64,000 bases of DNA from Epiperipatus broadwayi. Taxonomy: Eukaryota > Onychophora > Udeonychophora > Euonychophora > Peripatidae. A program made the position numbers and the translations under genes. A model generated the notes under the pieces. It was not told where the DNA came from and ran no database searches. It worked only from the letters and a program-made list of their open reading frames with translations. Shown here in pieces: positions 34,800 through 48,747 of this stretch (positions within the stretch are counted from its first letter, which is position 1; every line of letters begins with the position of its first letter). The stretch lies in the NCBI GenBank assembly GCA_028023455.1, contig JAQFVV010006340.1:2337438-2401437 (forward strand), read 5' to 3'.

Positions 34800-37560
34800 G
34801 ACTCTATCATAAGTTTTATAAATAAATTGAAAATACCAACATATCAAATGTTTCAAATAAAGACTTTTTTTGTCTGAATTTTCAACCATGTATATACAAT
34901 CAAATAATTCTGGAATAAAAGTGAAGTACTTACATGAGCTCATACAAATTTCTTTTAGTAAAGCTGTCTGAATTTATTTTTCTTAGATGTAATTGGAATC
35001 TCATTAACAGAACATTCCTCTAACTATCACCTGCCTTTTAAATGAAATGTAATAGTTATTGTTCTATTTAATTGCAAGCAAATATGTGTTTATATTGTAA
35101 GAGTATGGCCCAATCTATTATAAATAATTTATAACATTAATTATATTATAAATATATTGTGACATGGTTCTGTCTGTTATTTATTATTTTTGTTATATTA
35201 AGTCTTCTGATTACAATATGGGAGAATTGATATTCAATTAACCAAATTTCTGAATTTAATATGCGAGAGCAACAAAGAAGAAAATCTAAATTTAAATTAT
35301 TCCATTATTTTTTATTTTAAAAATAAATAAATTATTATAGACTAAAAATTAAAACACTTGAACAATGGGAATGCATATATGATATATAACGCATGCAAAA
35401 AAAAGAAACTGAATTGTTTTAATGAAGGCAATAAAGATAATAATTGTTTTTAAGCTACTAACACATACAAAGATAATGCTTAGAAATGAATTAATGTTCG
35501 TTATAGAATTTGATTGTGTTATAAAAAAAACAAATTATCTCCGAAACCTAATAATTTATATTGAATCTGCAGACATAAAAAATTTTGCCTGTTGAAGTTT
35601 TATTAATAATTTATTAATTATTTGCTGGCTGAGAAGCCAAGAAAAGGCCATACACCTTCTAATATATAGCAGAAAATAGTAATTCTGATTAATATTAGGT
35701 AATACAGAAGAATGTGAGGGTAAAAGACTCATTAAACATGGCAAGTGGAATACTGTCAGTCATATGTCTATTAATGATTCAACCCTATAAGTTAACAATA
35801 TCAGTATTGTCTTCAACATCATCAGTAGTAGACAGTATTCACCAGGATCATGGAAAAAACAGCAGCAAACAAAGGAATGTCATCTTCCCACTGGCAAGTC
35901 ATCAATGGATTAATTAGAGGACAGCCAGGCAACATCAAATGAATCACCGACTTCTAACATTCAGGAATTGTCCTAATCTAGAAGAAACCTGCTATCGTAT
36001 CATCTTTGCAGCCACATACTGAAAAAGAGTTACCTACATGGACTATCAATTTAATATATTCAAATTTTTTCTGTATCACGTAAAACCCACTTTTTGCTTT
36101 ACAAATTTTTGTTGTTATTTTTTTAAAGAGTTAATAACCCAGCCCTATAATCATCAATCATAATTATGTACTGATGTTTTTATAGGTCAATCACAATAAT
36201 TTTTGAGTGAAATAAAATATAGATGTTGATTCCTAGACACATCACTAGAGGATTGGATGACTGACTGGGACTGAGGTGAGATTTTCTATGTAAAACATTA
36301 AATGCTCACACTACTACAGGACAAATATATGTTTATTGTTATAGTTAAATTAACTTTATTATTATTTGTTATACTGACTAAACATATTGTATGAAGGTCT
36401 ATTGCTATCATAATTACTGTTAGTGTCAAACAGAGGACTTCATACCCAAGGAAGGCAGTCAGTAAATCATAATGCACTGTCATAGATTAAGATCACCAAG
36501 TTAAAGCCAGGGAACAGAAGATTGGTCAACAGAATGATTGCATCAAATTAATCATGAATTTCATTGTTAAATGAAGTAAAGATTTAGAGCAGTTAATAAA
36601 TGACTATCCCACATGGAGTCAAAGGTTAAGAGATAATTATAATATTATGCTAGTCGAGGATGATCTGATCTACCCAAATATCAAATTGATTTAGTATAAA
36701 AGATTGTAAATCACACATAATAAAATAAAATTCTTAATGATTTATTTTACTTAATTAAAATTTGTGTATGTTTATCATTTATCCAAATTTCCATTGCATG
36801 TGCCACATCATTTACTCAACTTTCCATTGCCCATGCCATATCATTTATTTAGATTTCTATTATACATGGAAAACTACACCCTAATTTAGAGGTAAATACT
36901 TTTAGTTTATATCTAACCCTAATTTAGAGGTAAATACTTTTAGTTTATATCTAACTTATAATAATCATCACCCAAACTTACTAGGATCATGCATATAACT
37001 GCAGAGTTTGAATACTAAGAAGTGACAAGAATATGAGAAGAACCCATGATATTAAGAGCCTAAGGATAGTAATAGTATGCATTGGATCTGAACTAATTGG
37101 CAAAATTTAGGGATGCAAAGTCATTCCATGGCACCAAAGTACAAATAAAACAAGTCACAGAAATACCTATTTTGTTCTACTCCAATCCATTTAACAAACA
37201 ATTATTGGTTCTAGATGCTGTTCAATTGTGTCAGATAATTTGTTCTCATACACTATAGTCTATTCCATTATAATTGGTGCAGCCATTTGTTGGAGGCATG
37301 AACTCAGATGATTGTTATATCCAATCCATCATAAATACCATCCAAATATGTGAGAATGTTAAACAAGTGCCTAGAAGAATTATTCATTCTATAACACAAT
37401 AAACTCATTTACATTATAAATGGTGACCAATGTGTTGGGGCAAAATAATTTCCATTCAATATATAATGTATACTTAATGATTACCAAAACTATAGCTGCA
37501 ATAGCAAAAATTAAGTAATAAATAAAGCCAATTGTGAATATATCTTCTGGATAAAAATAT
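34800..37560. other. A+T-rich stretch, no gene recognised
   Basis: Moderate-composition patches occur near 35560-36000 and 36980-37440. Open frames of 61-67 codons there lack recognisable motifs. No splice-supported exon was found. Confidence 0.5.
36879..36954. repeat. Perfect 38-bp tandem duplication
   Basis: The 38-base unit beginning CCCTAATTTAGAGG occurs twice in a row with no mismatch, indicating a recent slip or repair event. Confidence 0.95.
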
Positions 37561-37821
<261 letters not shown>

Positions 37822-37929
37822 CAGTTTAATGATTATAAAAAAATGATCAAAAACTTTTATAATGTGCATTTATGATTTTAAAAGTATAATATGTTTAAAT
37901 GTCTCAAATTATATTCAGTTAACGATGGA

Positions 37930-38184
37930 TTCTGATAATTTATCTATCAATCTATTTATCTGTCTATCTACCTATCTATCTGTTTGTCTATCTCTCTGTC
38001 TACACACTTCGCTATCTATTTATCCATCTGGATATCCATCCATCTGTCTATCTATGTATCTATTTGTATATCAATATATCTATATACCTACCTTCTATTG
38101 ACCTATCTTTCTGTTTGCTTGTTTATCTATCTAAATATTTGTTTGTCAGTTTATTTTTTTACATATATATTAATCTATCTATCC

Positions 38185-38252
<68 letters not shown>

Positions 38253-38960
38253 GCTGATCTGATAGTCTGCTTTACTTCTTTACCTTTTTCATTTATCTAT
38301 TTTTCTATATGTTTATTTATCTACTCCACTACTCATCTATTTTGCCACATTTTTATTTATCAGTTTATGTAATTAAATATTTGTTTATCTATTCACCTAT
38401 CTGTATGACTATCTTTATCTATTTATCTATCTATTAATTTTTCATTTACCTGCCTATCTACCTCTTTAAATTTCTATCCATCTATACATGAGAAAGAAAA
38501 GCAGATGGGAACGGAAGTAAATAGTTAAGATGAATAAATTATATTGACAAAAATAAATAAAAAAATATGCTAGTGGGTAAATGGACAGAAATATATATTT
38601 ACATTTATCCAGTATTATCTTTCTGCCAACCTATCTTTATGTATATACATTCTGTCCCATTTATTCACTTGCATAATTGTCTATTTGTTTTTTCCAAAAT
38701 AATGTGACAACTTATGTAACTATTTTGCTTACTTGTTTGCTTTATTTCTTCAACTGTGGTTTTTTTATTTTCCAATTTATCTACTCATATTTATGCCAAC
38801 ATGTATATGTGCATATAAGATGTTTTTATCTGTCTATAATTATATTTAGTTATCTACTCATTTATTTACCCAGCTGTTTGTATGACTGTCTCCCTAGCCA
38901 TTCATCTTTTTATTTATCTACTTATCTAGCTATTTATTTACCAATATCTAGAAATCTATA
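37930..38960. repeat. Degenerate (TCTA)n tetranucleotide array
   Basis: Imperfect TCTA/TATC repeats, purest at 38173-38217, followed by (TA)n to 38249 and decaying to about 38960. Three overlapping frames rich in Ile, Tyr, Leu and Ser come from this composition. Confidence 0.9.
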
Positions 38961-41900
38961 ATTGTTTGGCCATCATAATTATTTTTCCCCTCTTTTTATT
39001 AATCTATCTAACTATCAAATAATATATCTACTATCTCTATGTCCCAGATTGTGATGGATTAATGCAGTTTATGGTATCATGAAAATATAATCAGCTTCAT
39101 ATATGATTTTACATAATTATTATAATGCTTTAATATTCTGGGAGCCAATATTTACTGTCTTTTTCAGAGATATTTTTCTATGAAGATCCACCATTCTTAC
39201 TGTAGAATGAAATAATGTTCCACAATAATTGAATTATGAGTTCATTCTATCGATTTCCTGGAACAATATCTTAATTTTCAGGTCATACTGTTCTGTCATT
39301 TATTTGCACTTTTATTTATCAAAAAATACATCACCTTTATTTACTTCAATTTAAATGGGTTTGGAATTTAATTTTCAGATATTTAAAATTGTCTACTTTC
39401 TTTCACCATAAACTTAGATCTTAAGGATACTTGAGAAAAGAAGTATGACTTAGTAATCATATTATCCAAATTTAAAAAAAAAATTTGGTAGGTGGACATA
39501 TTTTTAGCAAAGGAATTAACTGTAGTGAGTGTGATAACTCATCTGGAGTTAATCTCATAAATTATGCCACAAAAAGGGATGTGTTGGTTAAATTGTGCTA
39601 AAATTTGGATCCATGCTTTGAGTGACATGTTGAAGTTTGTGACCATTTAGAGACTGAATGGTTATTATTGTTGGTGTTTGAACTTATTTCCTGTTCTACT
39701 GAATGATTGCAATTTGACTGGCAAATATTACATTTGTTTAACAATAATATGTGTTTTTCTAATCAAAAGTTGCAGACAGTTGTGGGTTCGCCTCCCAGCA
39801 GATGCTATGATATATGGAAAAAAACCTTGATCTTAAAACACTGAAAAAATGTTATAGTGATCCTAAATTAATATGATTGTTATAATATATATAATTAAAT
39901 GACAAGTTTTAATCCTACCATTATTCAGTAGCACTATCTATTGCATGCTAATGAACCTATACTCAAGAAAATCTTCATTGTAAAATAAATACACTATTTA
40001 TGATAATATTGTGAAAACATTGGATGGAAATCAAAATAAAGTGAAAAATATCCAACCAGTTATATGGTTAGTATTCATTAATATGAGAAACTATTGTCAC
40101 TATTCAGGGCTTGAATTTTGTTTTCTATTCTCATCTATTGTTTTATTATTTCATATTCTATTGCATGAAAGTTCCTTACAATATTATAAAGAGTTAAACT
40201 CATTGAAAATATGCATGGATAATGCTGTTTATGTTTGTTAAAATAAACATTGCATTCTGGTATTTCAAACATAAATTGTACAAGCATCAAATGAATGATG
40301 AATTAATATGATGATCTATTGCGACTATATTGGAATCATGCCAGAAATTATTATATTTTGAGATAGTTCATTGATGAAATTGAGTTATATAATTATTAGA
40401 TGAGAGTTAAAACTTTTTTGAAACGTGATTAACTTCCTTATTTAATAAGTTCTATTATCAATGTCCTGACAATTTTTTATTCTTCTCAACTTTTATTTTT
40501 CTATCAAACCACAAATATCAAGATCTACAACCATAAGAGAAAATACCTTCTAATCTTTTTGAAATAATTAGCTTCAAATTAAACATATTATGGTATTGGC
40601 TGCAGTGATAATGAATAATTATGGATACATTATATGATGAAATGAGTTTTACTTTTCCAGCAGCCTCATCCTATAGGATTTTAGACAAAATTTGCATTCC
40701 TTCAGATATTTTATAAATTAATATTAATTTTTAGGATTCAAATTTCCCCTAAATGATAGCGTTATTAAAAGCAGTTAGTTTTGAAGAAATTATATTATTT
40801 AAAATGTTTCATTTCCAGAGTAGAGGTTCAAAATAGAACTTGTTTTTCAGAAACATGTTTCCATTTTAGGTCTATGGGGGGCATGTTTTCCAAATGAACA
40901 TTATTTTTATTTGTTTATATATACTTATTATACTGTCTTGTATGGTTAATGCATTTGGAAAGACTTGTACATACATGCAATCTACTATTTATTTATTTAA
41001 AATATATTTTTAATTTTAAAAAATTAGAAGTAATGGGCAATAATCAGAGTTATTTTAAGTTTTATGATAATTTTGAATTATTTTATAAGGTCATTCATTT
41101 ATCACACAATTACATGTATCAAAATATTTAGTTTGATCGTAAAATAAAATGTTATATATCCACATAAAATTATTGTCATCTTGCAATTTCTGCGCTATCC
41201 ACCATTACTTTCTAATGTTGCTTTAATAAGTCTAGCAAACATTTTTTTAGTAGAAAATAAAAATGATTTACAAATTATCAAATATATTGATCAAAAACAA
41301 AAATATTAATAAATCTGCATTAAATCTAAAAGTATATTCCAACAAAACATTACTTTTCTTTGCAATTAATGTGCTTTCAAAATCAATTTTTCTCATCTTC
41401 TTTTTAAACTAACTATTATAAATTTAAATAATTATGGATATTAAATAAAAATATTGTCAAATCCACATTCTAAAGTGAATAGTGACTTCAACATTCACCA
41501 ATTAGATTGTTGGGCATAAACTTGATACTAACACATTTATGTATTTAACAACCATCTTTATCTCCTTCATATTATCAAACAGTTACTTTGAAATCCAATG
41601 TACCATGAGTACATTAAATATTTAGTTACTGACTTATTCTATATTTGTATAATTATATATTATTTCTGAGACAAGATTAAAATCTTATAATATTTTTGAC
41701 TTTCAGGCTAATAATATCATAGTATAAATATATTTAAGACGTTAGCTAATAAACTTGGTGTTTTGGTTCCAGATTTAAATATTGAGCAACCACTGGTAAA
41801 GTTGATGGAACAGAAGTATTAAAATTATATCGATAAAATAAAACTTTCATTTAATGTCTCACCGATTATTACATTTAAATCGATAGACTATAGAAAAAAA

Positions 41901-42516
41901 AATTCTAAAAAATATAATGAAAGTAATATAATCATATACGGATAGGCTAAACAACACACACATGTCTAATATATGATGTTAGTTTACGTAAGACTTCTTA
42001 TTATAAAAATCTATTGTCTTTTATATGGTAACGTTTGTTGAAAATAAACCACTCTTTTTTAGGACGTGTTTTTTCATCAAATCTAATGTTATCTATCATG
42101 TGGAAATTCAATTAATGTCACATTAAACACAGGATCTCTATTTCTATTTAAGTAAATTTGTAAAGTGTATTAAATAGACTTAATGTTAGTTAACATTTCA
42201 AGGCTTATAATTAAAATCCCTTAAACTCTGTTTACAGTCTTGTTTTCAAGTAAATGTTCATAAACTATGACAGAGATCCAAGTAATATAACATCATCACT
42301 ATGTTGCATATTTATGTGTGTTTGTTAAAAAAATAATTTAATTATAAGCTTTGATTTTTCAATTAACAGTAAGGCAATTTAAAAGATATTTTAGCCAAAT
42401 ATTCATTTAAATTCATGTTCAAACATCAATATCAAATTGAACATCAAATGCTAATCTCAATTTGTCTGCCAACCAGCTGCTGGTGATATTAAATCACTCA
42501 CTGTTATATAAAACCA

Positions 42517-42517
<1 letters not shown>
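38961..42517. other. A+T-rich stretch, no gene recognised
   Basis: No repeat partners or exons were supported. If the exon at 42634-42966 is real, this stretch would be its downstream intron on the minus strand. Confidence 0.45.

Positions 42518-42600
<83 letters not shown>
42518..42600. repeat. (TA)n microsatellite
   Basis: Two TA runs interrupted by one G, about 35 bases downstream of the candidate exon. Confidence 0.95.
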
Positions 42601-42601
<1 letters not shown>

Positions 42602-42633
42602 CAATAAAACATAAGATTATTAAAAATACTCAC

Positions 42634-42966
42634 CTATACTTAATCTGAATCGTTCACTTGTTTCAATAACATTGTCTAAGTTTTTAACAGTGTATACAAC
42701 TTCTTTTTCAGTCATTTGGGTTTCCAGCTTTTTAAAACAGAGTCTTAGGGAATTCATTTTATCAATAGTTATAATATTCTCATAGTATTTATTTAAATAT
42801 TCCAGTTGTTGATTCCAATGATTATACTTTAAAATTGGTTCATCTACAAACCCAAAATGAATGATGAGATAAGGTGTTCTTTGTCTATTTAGTTTTAATG
42901 TTATACAAAATGGTTGATTTAATAAGAGATCTGATCTATCGAACTTCAATGATGCCATATGCCATT
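42634..42966 (-). CDS. Candidate host exon, possible Ig-like domain
   Basis: On the minus strand a frame of about 110 codons is bounded by an acceptor-like ATAATAG at 42967 and an excellent donor, G|GTGAGTAT, at 42633. The exon is 333 bases and phase 1 at both ends, a form typical of extracellular domain exons. Coding could also start at an ATG at 42958. The protein is not repetitive and ends in a pattern (VVYTVKNLDN then FRLSIG) resembling the last two strands of an immunoglobulin fold, preceded by SLRLCFKKLE. The usual disulphide cysteine before the last strand is absent (Tyr-Thr-Val), so the domain call is inference. It is the only sequence here that looks like a host coding exon; a gene fragment or unknown transposon piece is the alternative. 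Confidence 0.5.
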
Positions 42967-43533
42967 CTATTATATAAAGGTAAACAAATTATAACTTAAA
43001 ACACAAATGTAATTGAAAATAATTATAAAACATATTATAATTTTAAAAAATTACATTAAAAAACAACTGTTATGAAATTTATTAAGGAGTTTTTTTTTCC
43101 AACCAAATCCTAACTTTTGATTTATGTAATACATTTCTATTGATTGTCTTTTTAAAAACAAATATTGAATAAAATTTGAATTTAATCATATTTGTGTTTA
43201 GCTTAAAATAAATATTTTAAAAATACATTGAAAAAATAATTATAAAAAAGTGAATAGATTGCAGGAAATTTCTGGTTTTCTTTTCAAAATGTGACAAAGG
43301 AAATCGCTTGCAAACAATCATGCCTGGTCTCCTAGTTTCTAAGATAAAATCTATTTATGAATAAGTTGACAGCCCATTTATATTATATTCTATACATGAT
43401 GTACATATCTTCAATTTTTTAAACTTATACAGTCGTCAGCCGAAAGGGCTTCATGCAGAGTATTCCAGAATAATTCTGGAAATCATGTTTAAATTCAAAT
43501 TTTTCTTCTATGACCATCTGCTGAGATATTTCA

Positions 43534-43534
<1 letters not shown>
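42967..43534. other. A+T-rich stretch upstream of the exon
   Basis: Would be intron if the neighbouring exon is real. No other exon was seen. Confidence 0.4.

Positions 43535-43609
<75 letters not shown>
43535..43609. repeat. (TA)n at the edge of LTR G
   Basis: About 37 TA units ending exactly at the TGCACCAGG edge. Confidence 0.95.
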
Positions 43610-43611
<2 letters not shown>

Positions 43612-45893
43612 CACCAGGTTTGATCCATATGAGATCCCACATACTCTAGTCACTAGGTTTAGCTGGGTTTAAACCTTATAATAAATTTATAATCTTATAT
43701 TATAAATATTATGTGAATGAACTGCCCCATTCAAGCAGAGTGAAGAATCTTATTGATAGCAATGCTGTCAACAATACCCACAACCAGATTGAGCTATGCA
43801 ATGAATAACATTATCGCATTTCCAGATCATGGCCCAACTCAACTGCTAGATTCAAACTCCTTCTATCCAAACACTTTATTTGTTTCGAAGTAAGTGGGCA
43901 CCAGCTAGTCTCTAAAACTAACATGTTCAGACAGTAGGCCCATAATTCAGTGCTCGAAAAATCTCTAAACTAGCTCAGTCTATTTTTAATTCAATAACAA
44001 CTTATTCCTTAACTATTGGCAAAAGAATTGACCAATAAAATTAAACTTTAAGTTTAAAAGACAATTTATTTTAATTAACATTTATTATACTAATTTTAAA
44101 TACTTTTATAAATCTTATTTAACTAACATAACACCGGTATAATGATCATGCACATTTTTAATTTACACACTAGAATATCATATAACAAAGCATTAAATAA
44201 TATTTGACATTTAAAAACACACACATTAATAGTTTGTCTATATATGCTATAGCGTTCATATTACTTGACTCTGGGAGCCTTCAAGTAATGTGATGGCTAC
44301 TTTATAAATGAGAATAAGAAAAGTGTTATTACCTAGGTTTTTTGAACATGGATTTAGAACTTTGTTTTCTTCCTGGTTGCTGCTTCAAGTAAGAATATTT
44401 GCAGCCAGCTGGATTCAATGTTTTCCTGAGGAAGTTTAATTGTTATTCAGTGGCACTATTCTTGGAGACAGCTAAATATTCCTGGCAATTCTTCAAGTTG
44501 TTTAGGCATTTTCTATTATGGGCAGGTTGCTGTTTCACTGGACTCAGGCTAGAGAAAGTTGTGTGTTTGCGATGTTTTTAACACTGCATTATTGACTGAT
44601 TTAATCTCAACTGCTCAATCTTAAGTGCACAATCTAAATGGTAATCTCAACTGCACAATCTAAACTGTTATCTCAACTCATTGTCCGATGAAAAACTGGA
44701 CTATTTACACTTAAGGCTGTCAAAATTCCTTCCTTGTTTTTAATTGCATTCCTTGAGATAAGCTTTTAATCCTGTTGTTGGAGATGTTAATTAGCAGCCA
44801 TGGCAAACATAGTGTTGTTGTTTTTTGTTCAACTTAATAGCCATTGCTGTGTTTTTTAATGATAATTTTCTGTATCATTTTTTTAATATTTACTACACAT
44901 ACATTTATTATATTTACAATTGCACATATATATTTTACTAACAAACTCATATTAATTCGTCATTTACGCACATATATAATTTAATAACAATTCACTATTT
45001 AGATTTTAAGATGTCTTTTTTTTTCTTTAACTTAAATAAAAAAAGATTTATATTTTTAAACTTTTAGCTTCAACTTTTTTTTCTTTTTTTCTAATCAATC
45101 ATTTATAACTTTTATGAACAATATTTTCTTTAAACTAACAACAATAATAAAAAACTTCTTTGCTTATTTGAAAATCAACTTCTTTTAATTTGATGTTTCT
45201 AAAGCAACCCCCCTGCCCCCTTCTAATTAATTAATTGTAACTTTTATTTCAAAAAACTCTTTCACTTTTAATTTTACGTTTTGAAAACAAACTGCAATAA
45301 AAACTCGTAAACTTTTACATACTGTTTTCTTTTAGGAAAGATTTTTATTTCAATAATTTTAGACAAAATTATTCTGTGTACCAATATGATAGTGGCACAA
45401 TATATAATTAAAATTACGCCAAATCCAAAATTCAACCAGACCAGCAAAAAAATAATATTAAAACACAACCAAAGATTTCACTGCTACAAGCAAACTTCTC
45501 AAGTGTAAATAACTACAAAACTACACAATATATATAATATTAAACATTATTCGCAAATCCATTCACTTCCCATCCACCCTTGATATTAAAAGAACTAAAA
45601 ATGAAATCAAAAAAAGAATTAAAGAATCTTTATTATTGAAAATATATTATTCTGAAGCAATTAACTTATTTAAAAGTTCTTTTAATATTAAGGGTGGATG
45701 GGAAGTGAATGGCTTTATGAGTAGTGTTTAATATTATATATATTGTGTAGTTTTTGTAGTTCTTTACACCTGAGAAGTCTTCTTGTACCAGTGAAACTTT
45801 TGGTTGTGTTTTAATGTTATTTATTTGCTGATCTGGTTAAAATTTGGTTTAGGGGTAATTTAACTTATATATTGACTACTTTAGCTTTATGCT

Positions 45894-45897
<4 letters not shown>
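43610..45897 (-). repeat. Candidate solo LTR G
   Basis: TGCACCAGG follows (TA)n on the left and ATGCTTGCA precedes (TA)n on the right, so read on the minus strand it is TGCAAGC...CCTGGTGCA. The left edge resembles the TGTACCAG edge of element C, and at 44600-44670 it has tandem 'ctgcacaatctaa' copies similar in form to the 'gatgcaatctaa' repeats of the C LTRs. No interior or partner LTR was found. The right boundary is less sure because a hairpin element sits just inside it. Confidence 0.4.
45397..45876. mobile_element. Hairpin MITE-like element
   Basis: Arms of about 200 bases (45397-45597 and 45672-45876) are inverted copies with 'cttcccatccaccctt', 'acacaaccaaa' and 'gaccagca' landmarks, around a 75-base A-rich loop. 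It is noncoding and would form a very long hairpin. It lies inside candidate LTR G. Confidence 0.75.

Positions 45898-45948
<51 letters not shown>
45898..45948. repeat. (TA)n between LTR G and element C
   Basis: About 25 TA units bounded on both sides by LTR-like edges. Confidence 0.95.
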
Positions 45949-45951
<3 letters not shown>

Positions 45952-46402
45952 ACCAGTCAACCGCAACCCATCGATTACACACAGAACCGAATTCGAACCC
46001 AGACCGGCCCCAGAACTAAATCCGAAACCAAGCTGAGTTGAAACCCAAACCCTGCGCACAAATGACTGAGGTATAACAGAATCCATAGTTCATGGTATGC
46101 CTAACACTAGCTCGGTGGACACAGACAACAACTCTGACTAAACACAGACAACAACTCTGACTAACTTATGTATATAACTGTGCGGTGGATGCTCAATGCT
46201 ATATACAATCAATACAATATATATTCTTGTGTTGTCGATACAGACAGTAATCAAATGACGGTGAAATAACTATTTAATGAAGAGAGATATGAAACTAGAT
46301 TACACAAATGTTTAATAATTATTCTTACAATTGGATAAAATTTACATACAATACAACTACTTGTTATATACAATATTACTTATTTTACTTCTAGTCTTTA
46401 AT

Positions 46403-46440
<38 letters not shown>

Positions 46441-46448
46441 ATATAAAG

Positions 46449-46486
<38 letters not shown>

Positions 46487-48238
46487 GAGGGACAACATTG
46501 CATTGATATTTTGGTTGGCTTTATAACCATTTATCTATGACCGGTGTAGGCAATATCACAAATGATTTCCCTCTTTAAATATAATACTAGCATAACTTAA
46601 CAATTAATTTGTTTACATATTTAATTATGTACCAGAGATATGAGAATCAGAGCAAAACTTCAAATGTTTTATCCTTATGAAACTAAATTCTTTTATTAAA
46701 TTAAGGCCGCCTCATTGGTTTTAAAACAAATCAAACTATCACATATTAAGGGGATGGAAAATAAGCTTATATCTTCCAATATAGGGGGATGTGACTGGCT
46801 GCTATTCGAGACAAATATGATAATCAGAGGTAATAGATTGCAGTGTGTTAACGGAAGACTTGGTGGCTTGCACTTTGGCAAGTCTTTACACCCACAGATG
46901 AGGCTAGAAGAATTTCTCTCTCCCTTGTTTGTAATCAGAGATGAGACACCAAATCAAGCTATAGGGAGCAAAAATAGCACTAAATCAGTAACATTGTGAA
47001 TGAATGCTCGAAGCAAAATTAGGCTCAAAGAATCATACGTTTAACTATTAATCAATTACACTCTGAATCTCATACCCCCTGACTGTTCGGAAAGTAGTAA
47101 ACACAATAATGGCTACCCTTGATTATTATTTCCCCCCTTGTATCAGAAAACATGCAATTAAATAGATAAAATCAGCTTTGGATATTAACTATCCGGTAGC
47201 ATAGAATAAAACATCCTTAATTAAACTATAATACATACATCAATTTAAACCAATATATATATATATATATATATATTGGTTTATATATATTAAATATATA
47301 TTTTAATATATATATGTTCATATATATATATATATATATATATATAATGAACAAATATTTATTAAAATCGTCATAAACATAAAGTCTTAGCAAATTGTTA
47401 TTTTAAGACTAGCATTAAATAAAAATAAAAAGGTGGAAAGGGATATGTTTACTTACAGGTTTACTGTATACATTTTATCAAAAGAAAAAAATAACAAATA
47501 TTTAACATATTTAGCACAAGATTAAAACCTAATTATATAAGGGACTGACATTAAAAGAAAGTGAAAAGTTCATGTAAAGTAGATTTACCATTCTTTCTTC
47601 ATCCGGACGCATTCCTTGCGATGATGATTGCTCAAAATGTAGGCATGCATTTTGTTTTTGTTATAATGACATATTGGCTTTCAAAATTTAGGGTTGGAAA
47701 CTGGAACAATAGCACATGAAAGTTGGAAAACTGGAACCACAGTACATGATATTCCGCAGGCTAGGAAGGTTTCATCAGCAGGACAGGGATTAGATTCCTG
47801 GACTTAGCCCAACATTATTGAAGCTTACAGGTCACTTCTTAATACTGCACTCTTCACTTTTACTCTGCTGCTCTCTCCTTTTGTGGAGTGGTCAAGAAGG
47901 AAAAAAAATGATGCAATCCAAAATGATGCAATCTAAATGATGCAATCTAACATTATGCAATCTAAAAAATGATGCAATCTGAATGATGCAATCTAACATG
48001 GCCAAAGTTCCCACAATTCTACTGGTTATTTGTCACCTCATTTTGGACTCCATCTTCCTTGATTTTCTGGCCTCCAGCAATTTTCACTTTCACTATCCAG
48101 TCGGTACATTGAAATGTTTTTTTTACCAAATCTGTACAAGTATTAACTATTCCAAATGAAGAATAGTTTACGCAATGAATCTTTCTCCCCTTTTTTTAAA
48201 AATAACCTTATGTTGGTATCCAAACCATGCACACGCAA

Positions 48239-48306
<68 letters not shown>

Positions 48307-48508
48307 CTACTTACAATATTTATATAAGGGATTTATTTAATTATTTACATAAAATATGGCGCACAATTTAAGTTTATGTGGTTTGGATAAACAAAGCCCC
48401 AATGCATGAGGTAATGGTTTGTACCAAATCTGCTATACCAAAATTTGAAAACAACAAAACAAAAAAAAACCATGAAACTAAGATCGATTCTTTGATCGAA
48501 CTGTTTCA
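45949..48508 (-). repeat. Element C 3' LTR
   Basis: 2.56 kb. It includes a 26-base tandem duplication near 46115-46165, (TA)n expansions at 46406, 46455, 47251, 47318 and 48239, and a 'gatgcaatctaa' minisatellite at 47905-48000. Near its end the minus strand has GGGTTCGAATTC, a B-box-like motif. Confidence 0.85.
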
Positions 48509-48522
48509 TTTCTTCCCACTTC
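48509..48522 (-). promoter_or_regulatory. Polypurine tract, element C
   Basis: On the minus strand GAAGTGGGAAGAAA directly precedes the 3' LTR start TGAAACAG. All but one base are purines. Confidence 0.7.
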
Positions 48523-48747
48523 AAAAAAAACAATAAAAATGTTTATACATATATTACCAAACCTGCATTGACTTACAAAGTCATTTGCCTTCAGAGAACA
48601 GTCTGGGTGAGAATTTGAATTCAGACATGGGCATAAAACGATATATTTTATCAAGCGTCAGTTTATTATTATCCGTTATTTGTTACTCATAAATCTATAT
48701 TTAAAATTATGGTCATTTATCCAGGTACCCTGAATGATATGTGCCCA

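Noticed and set aside
39770-39830. GGTTCGCCTCC near 39787, like a polymerase III B box
   Set aside because: No matching A box at a sensible distance and no cloverleaf or repeat partner.
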